A DNA stretch of 64,000 bases. Origin: Chryseolinea serpens (GTDB lineage Bacteria; Bacteroidota; Bacteroidia; Cytophagales; Cyclobacteriaceae). The DNA lies in NCBI RefSeq assembly GCF_900129725.1, contig NZ_FQWQ01000001.1, positions 2,914,001-2,978,000 on the forward strand, in the 5' to 3' direction. A model generated the notes under the pieces. It was given only the letters and a program-made list of their open reading frames with translations, ran no database searches and was not told the origin of the DNA. The translations under genes were made by a program, and so were the position numbers. Shown piece by piece: positions 62,037 through 64,000 of this stretch (its first letter is position 1; every line of letters starts with the position of its first letter).

Positions 62037-63575
62037 ATGAAAAACGGTCTTCGCTGTACCATTTTTTCCGCTGCTGATCAAACGATCAAGGCATCGGCCC
62101 CTGTCAGCAAAAAAGCTTACTTCCTTGCTGCGTTGTTTTTATCGCTGACCGCCTTCCCGGCTTTCAGCCAAGTCCCGGTGCCTGCACTCGACTCTTTGTC
62201 GGTGGTCGACTCCCTGGAAGTGGCCGTGGCAGAAGAGGACATGCTGTATAAGGAAGACACAGCCGACTTCGTTTACTATGCCCTGCCCAGCGTGCTGGAG
62301 CACATTCCCGGCAACGACGACCCGGCAACGCTTGCTGACCGCCTCGCGTGTATTCAAAAGACGATGCCCCTGGTGTACAACGAACGCATCCACGCCTTCA
62401 TCAACTACTTCACGGTGAAAGACCGCGAGTATACCCGTATGATGATGCGCCGGAAAAATCTTTACTTCCCGATCTTCGAAAAATGCCTGGCCAAATACGG
62501 CCTGCCCGACGAGCTGAAATATCTTTCCATCATCGAATCGGGATTGAATCCCCGCGCCATCTCCCGTGCGCGTGCGGTGGGCCTCTGGCAATTCATGTCG
62601 GCCACCGGCAGACATTATGGATTGAACAACGACTGGTACATCGACGACCGCATGGATCCGGAGAAAGCCACGGAAGCAGCTTGCCGCTACTTGCGCGACC
62701 TCTACAGCATGTTCCATGACTGGGAACTGGCCCTGGCCGCCTATAACACCGGTCCCGGCAATGTGAAGCGCGCCATTCGCCGTTCAGGATACAAACACAC
62801 ATTCTGGGAAATCTATCCCAACCTCCCGCGCGAAACGCGCTCGTACGTTCCGCAATTCGTAGCCATTACCTACGCTATGAACTACCTGGATGAGCACAAC
62901 TTCTTCGACGAAGGCGAAGAGATGCTGCCCAAGTATGACACGGTGCAGGTGACCAAATTCCTCCACTTCGAGACCTTTGCCAACCTGACGGGTACTTGCC
63001 TGGAAGACATGCAAAAGCTCAATCCTTCCATCCAGCACAACGCCATTCCGGAAACCAGCAGAACGTATACCCTATACGTTCCCACGGGTGCAAAAGAAAA
63101 GTTGTTGGCCGACCGTCGCTCGATCCTCGACTCTGCATCGAAAGTGGGCAAGAAAGACCTGGAGGTGCTGGCCAAGACTTCAGAAGGCTCAACCTATGGT
63201 CGTGACCGCATTACCTACAAAGTGCGCAGTGGCGACGTGTTGGGATCGATTGCCATGCGCCACGGTGTTCGCCTGGCCGATCTGAAAAAGTGGAACAATC
63301 TGCACAACAACAATATTCGCGCAGGTCAGCGATTGAACATTTGGCTGCACCAGCCGTCGCACGCCTCCACGGCGGTGGCATCGGCCCGTACCACCAAAGC
63401 AGCGGTAACGCCCGTAGCGCTTCCCGATTCAAAGACCTATACGGTTCAACCCGGCGACACGCTCTGGGAGATCTCTAAAAAATTTGAAGGCCTCACCATC
63501 GAGAAGATCAAGAGCCTGAACAACCTCAACAACAGCCAGCTGAAGCCCGGTCAGAAATTGATCATCGGCATGTAA
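62037..63575 (+). CDS. MltD-like membrane-associated lytic transglycosylase with two LysM domains
   Basis: A 512-residue exported protein: signal peptide near residues 20-45 (AYFLAALFLSLTAFPAFSQ), a transglycosylase SLT domain at about 140-290, and two C-terminal LysM domains. The catalytic Glu lies in YLSIIESGLNPRAISRARAV followed by GLWQFMSATGRHYGL; LALAAYNTGPGNVKRAIRR is the conserved C-terminal motif of the domain. LysM 1 starts ITYKVRSGDVLGSIAMRHGV and LysM 2 TYTVQPGDTLWEISKKFEGL, both peptidoglycan-binding. It cleaves glycan strands to 1,6-anhydromuramyl ends. It follows gatA by 6 bases. Confidence 0.93.
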   Translation: MKNGLRCTIFSAADQTIKASAPVSKKAYFLAALFLSLTAFPAFSQVPVPALDSLSVVDSLEVAVAEEDMLYKEDTADFVYYALPSVLEHIPGNDDPATLADRLACIQKTMPLVYNERIHAFINYFTVKDREYTRMMMRRKNLYFPIFEKCLAKYGLPDELKYLSIIESGLNPRAISRARAVGLWQFMSATGRHYGLNNDWYIDDRMDPEKATEAACRYLRDLYSMFHDWELALAAYNTGPGNVKRAIRRSGYKHTFWEIYPNLPRETRSYVPQFVAITYAMNYLDEHNFFDEGEEMLPKYDTVQVTKFLHFETFANLTGTCLEDMQKLNPSIQHNAIPETSRTYTLYVPTGAKEKLLADRRSILDSASKVGKKDLEVLAKTSEGSTYGRDRITYKVRSGDVLGSIAMRHGVRLADLKKWNNLHNNNIRAGQRLNIWLHQPSHASTAVASARTTKAAVTPVALPDSKTYTVQPGDTLWEISKKFEGLTIEKIKSLNNLNNSQLKPGQKLIIGM

Positions 63576-63587
63576 GCAGATTTCAAC

Positions 63588-63626
63588 CGTGGTGACTCGT
63601 GAAGCGGGTCACCACGCGTTGTTTTT
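63588..63626 (+). terminator. Rho-independent terminator after the lytic transglycosylase
   Basis: Nine-base-pair perfect stem CGTGGTGAC (63588-63596) / GTCACCACG (63608-63616), 11-base loop, then CGTTGTTTTT. It overlaps the end of the convergent histidine kinase gene. Confidence 0.7.
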
Positions 63627-64000
63627 AGAAGGATGTTCGCGTTGCAACGATACGCGGAAGATCGTCCCCTCTCCTACTACACTTTCCACCTCGATCCGTC
63701 CCCCCAACGCTGCGACCTGTGTTTTGACCAGGTACAATCCCATGCCTTTTCCTTCCACGTGGTAGTGGAAGCGTTTATATAAATTGAAGATCTTGTCTTT
63801 GTACCGCTCCAGGTCGATGCCCAGGCCGTTGTCGCGAATGGTGATGACCATGTTGTTATGATCTACGGTTGACTGGATCCGGATGATGGGTTGTTTTTGC
63901 GGGTTGCGGTATTTGATGGCGTTGCTCAGCAGGTTGTAGAAAATGCTTTCGATGTAGGGGTGTAGCGAGTGGATCGTTTTCTCTTCGGCCAGTTGAATGT
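63609..64000 (-). CDS. Sensor histidine kinase, C-terminal part (5' end outside window)
   Basis: The last 130 or so residues of a two-component histidine kinase; the frame stays open to base 64000, so the rest lies beyond the window. The ATP-binding domain is complete in its motifs: N box (SIFYNLLSNAIKYRNPQ), G1 (IRDNGLGID), F-box-like FNLYKRFHYHVEGK and G2 (GKGMGLYLVKTQV). The protein ends VSLQREHPSKNNAW with no receiver domain attached. The signal it senses and its partner regulator cannot be told. Confidence 0.9.
   Translation of the reverse strand, partial: IQLAEEKTIHSLHPYIESIFYNLLSNAIKYRNPQKQPIIRIQSTVDHNNMVITIRDNGLGIDLERYKDKIFNLYKRFHYHVEGKGMGLYLVKTQVAALGGRIEVESVVGEGTIFRVSLQREHPSKNNAW

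Overview
The window looks like a chromosomal segment of a Cytophagales-type member of the Bacteroidota. Evidence: a PorP/SprF plus CHU_C-type adhesin pair and a C-terminal secretion-tail protein (type IX secretion), lineage-typical families (DUF721 after recF, DUF1599, BT_3928-type DoxX, DUF4292, DUF5522), FloA/NfeD, and Bacteroidota-type promoters (TTTG, about 19 bases, TANNTTTG). The genus is not determinable by eye; a Chryseolinea/Ohtaekwangia-like organism would fit. I see no rRNA, tRNA, CRISPR array, insertion sequence or prophage. Most of the window is core genome with accessory modules between.

Layout. 1-9.9 kb: end of a carboxylesterase, recF-DUF721, pyruvate dehydrogenase E1 alpha, a membrane-anchored TPR protein, ribH, a type IX adhesin/PorP pair and icd. 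9.9-15.4 kb: CAP-domain protein, a small orphan, sucD, then two paralogous FecR-like exported proteins downstream of a CHASE2 membrane protein. 15.4-21.7 kb: a vitamin B12 island made of meaB, a cobalamin riboswitch driving a BtuB-like receptor, a BtuG-like surface lipoprotein, a 58-residue Cys-rich DUF5522 protein and a DUF71 ATPase, with a BtuF-like lipoprotein diverging from the riboswitch. 21.8-28.7 kb: a three-gene set of transglutaminase, circularly permuted ATP-grasp/alpha-E fusion and transglutaminase/DUF2126 amidoligase, a probable peptide-tagging system of unknown product. 28.9-34.5 kb: beta-lactamase-fold/rhodanese sulfur enzyme, WG-repeat protein, and a nucleotidyl cyclase-TolB-like-TPR fusion.

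34.5-45.1 kb: lspA, floA-nfeD, proS, a Gly/Tyr-rich exported protein with a FadL-like porin, aroK, a DoxX-like protein, DUF1599, folP and the c-di-AMP synthase cdaA. 45.2-53.0 kb: a 1070-residue exported WD40-caspase protein, a small membrane protein, kbl and a divergent threonine dehydrogenase-like gene (threonine to glycine), and a type IX-secreted protein. 53.1-64 kb: enoyl-CoA hydratase, then a tightly packed envelope block (flippase, sugar nucleotidyltransferase, TPR protein, DUF4292 lipoprotein, metal-ligand-less EnvC-like M23 protein), then tatA-gatA, an MltD-like lytic transglycosylase and the end of a sensor histidine kinase.

The most interesting parts are the B12 island (DUF71 and DUF5522 translationally coupled to a riboswitch-controlled uptake operon), the amidoligase/transglutaminase cluster, the exported WD40-caspase, the CHASE2/FecR-like trio and the envelope block. 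Function calls rest on motif recognition; no database search was run.
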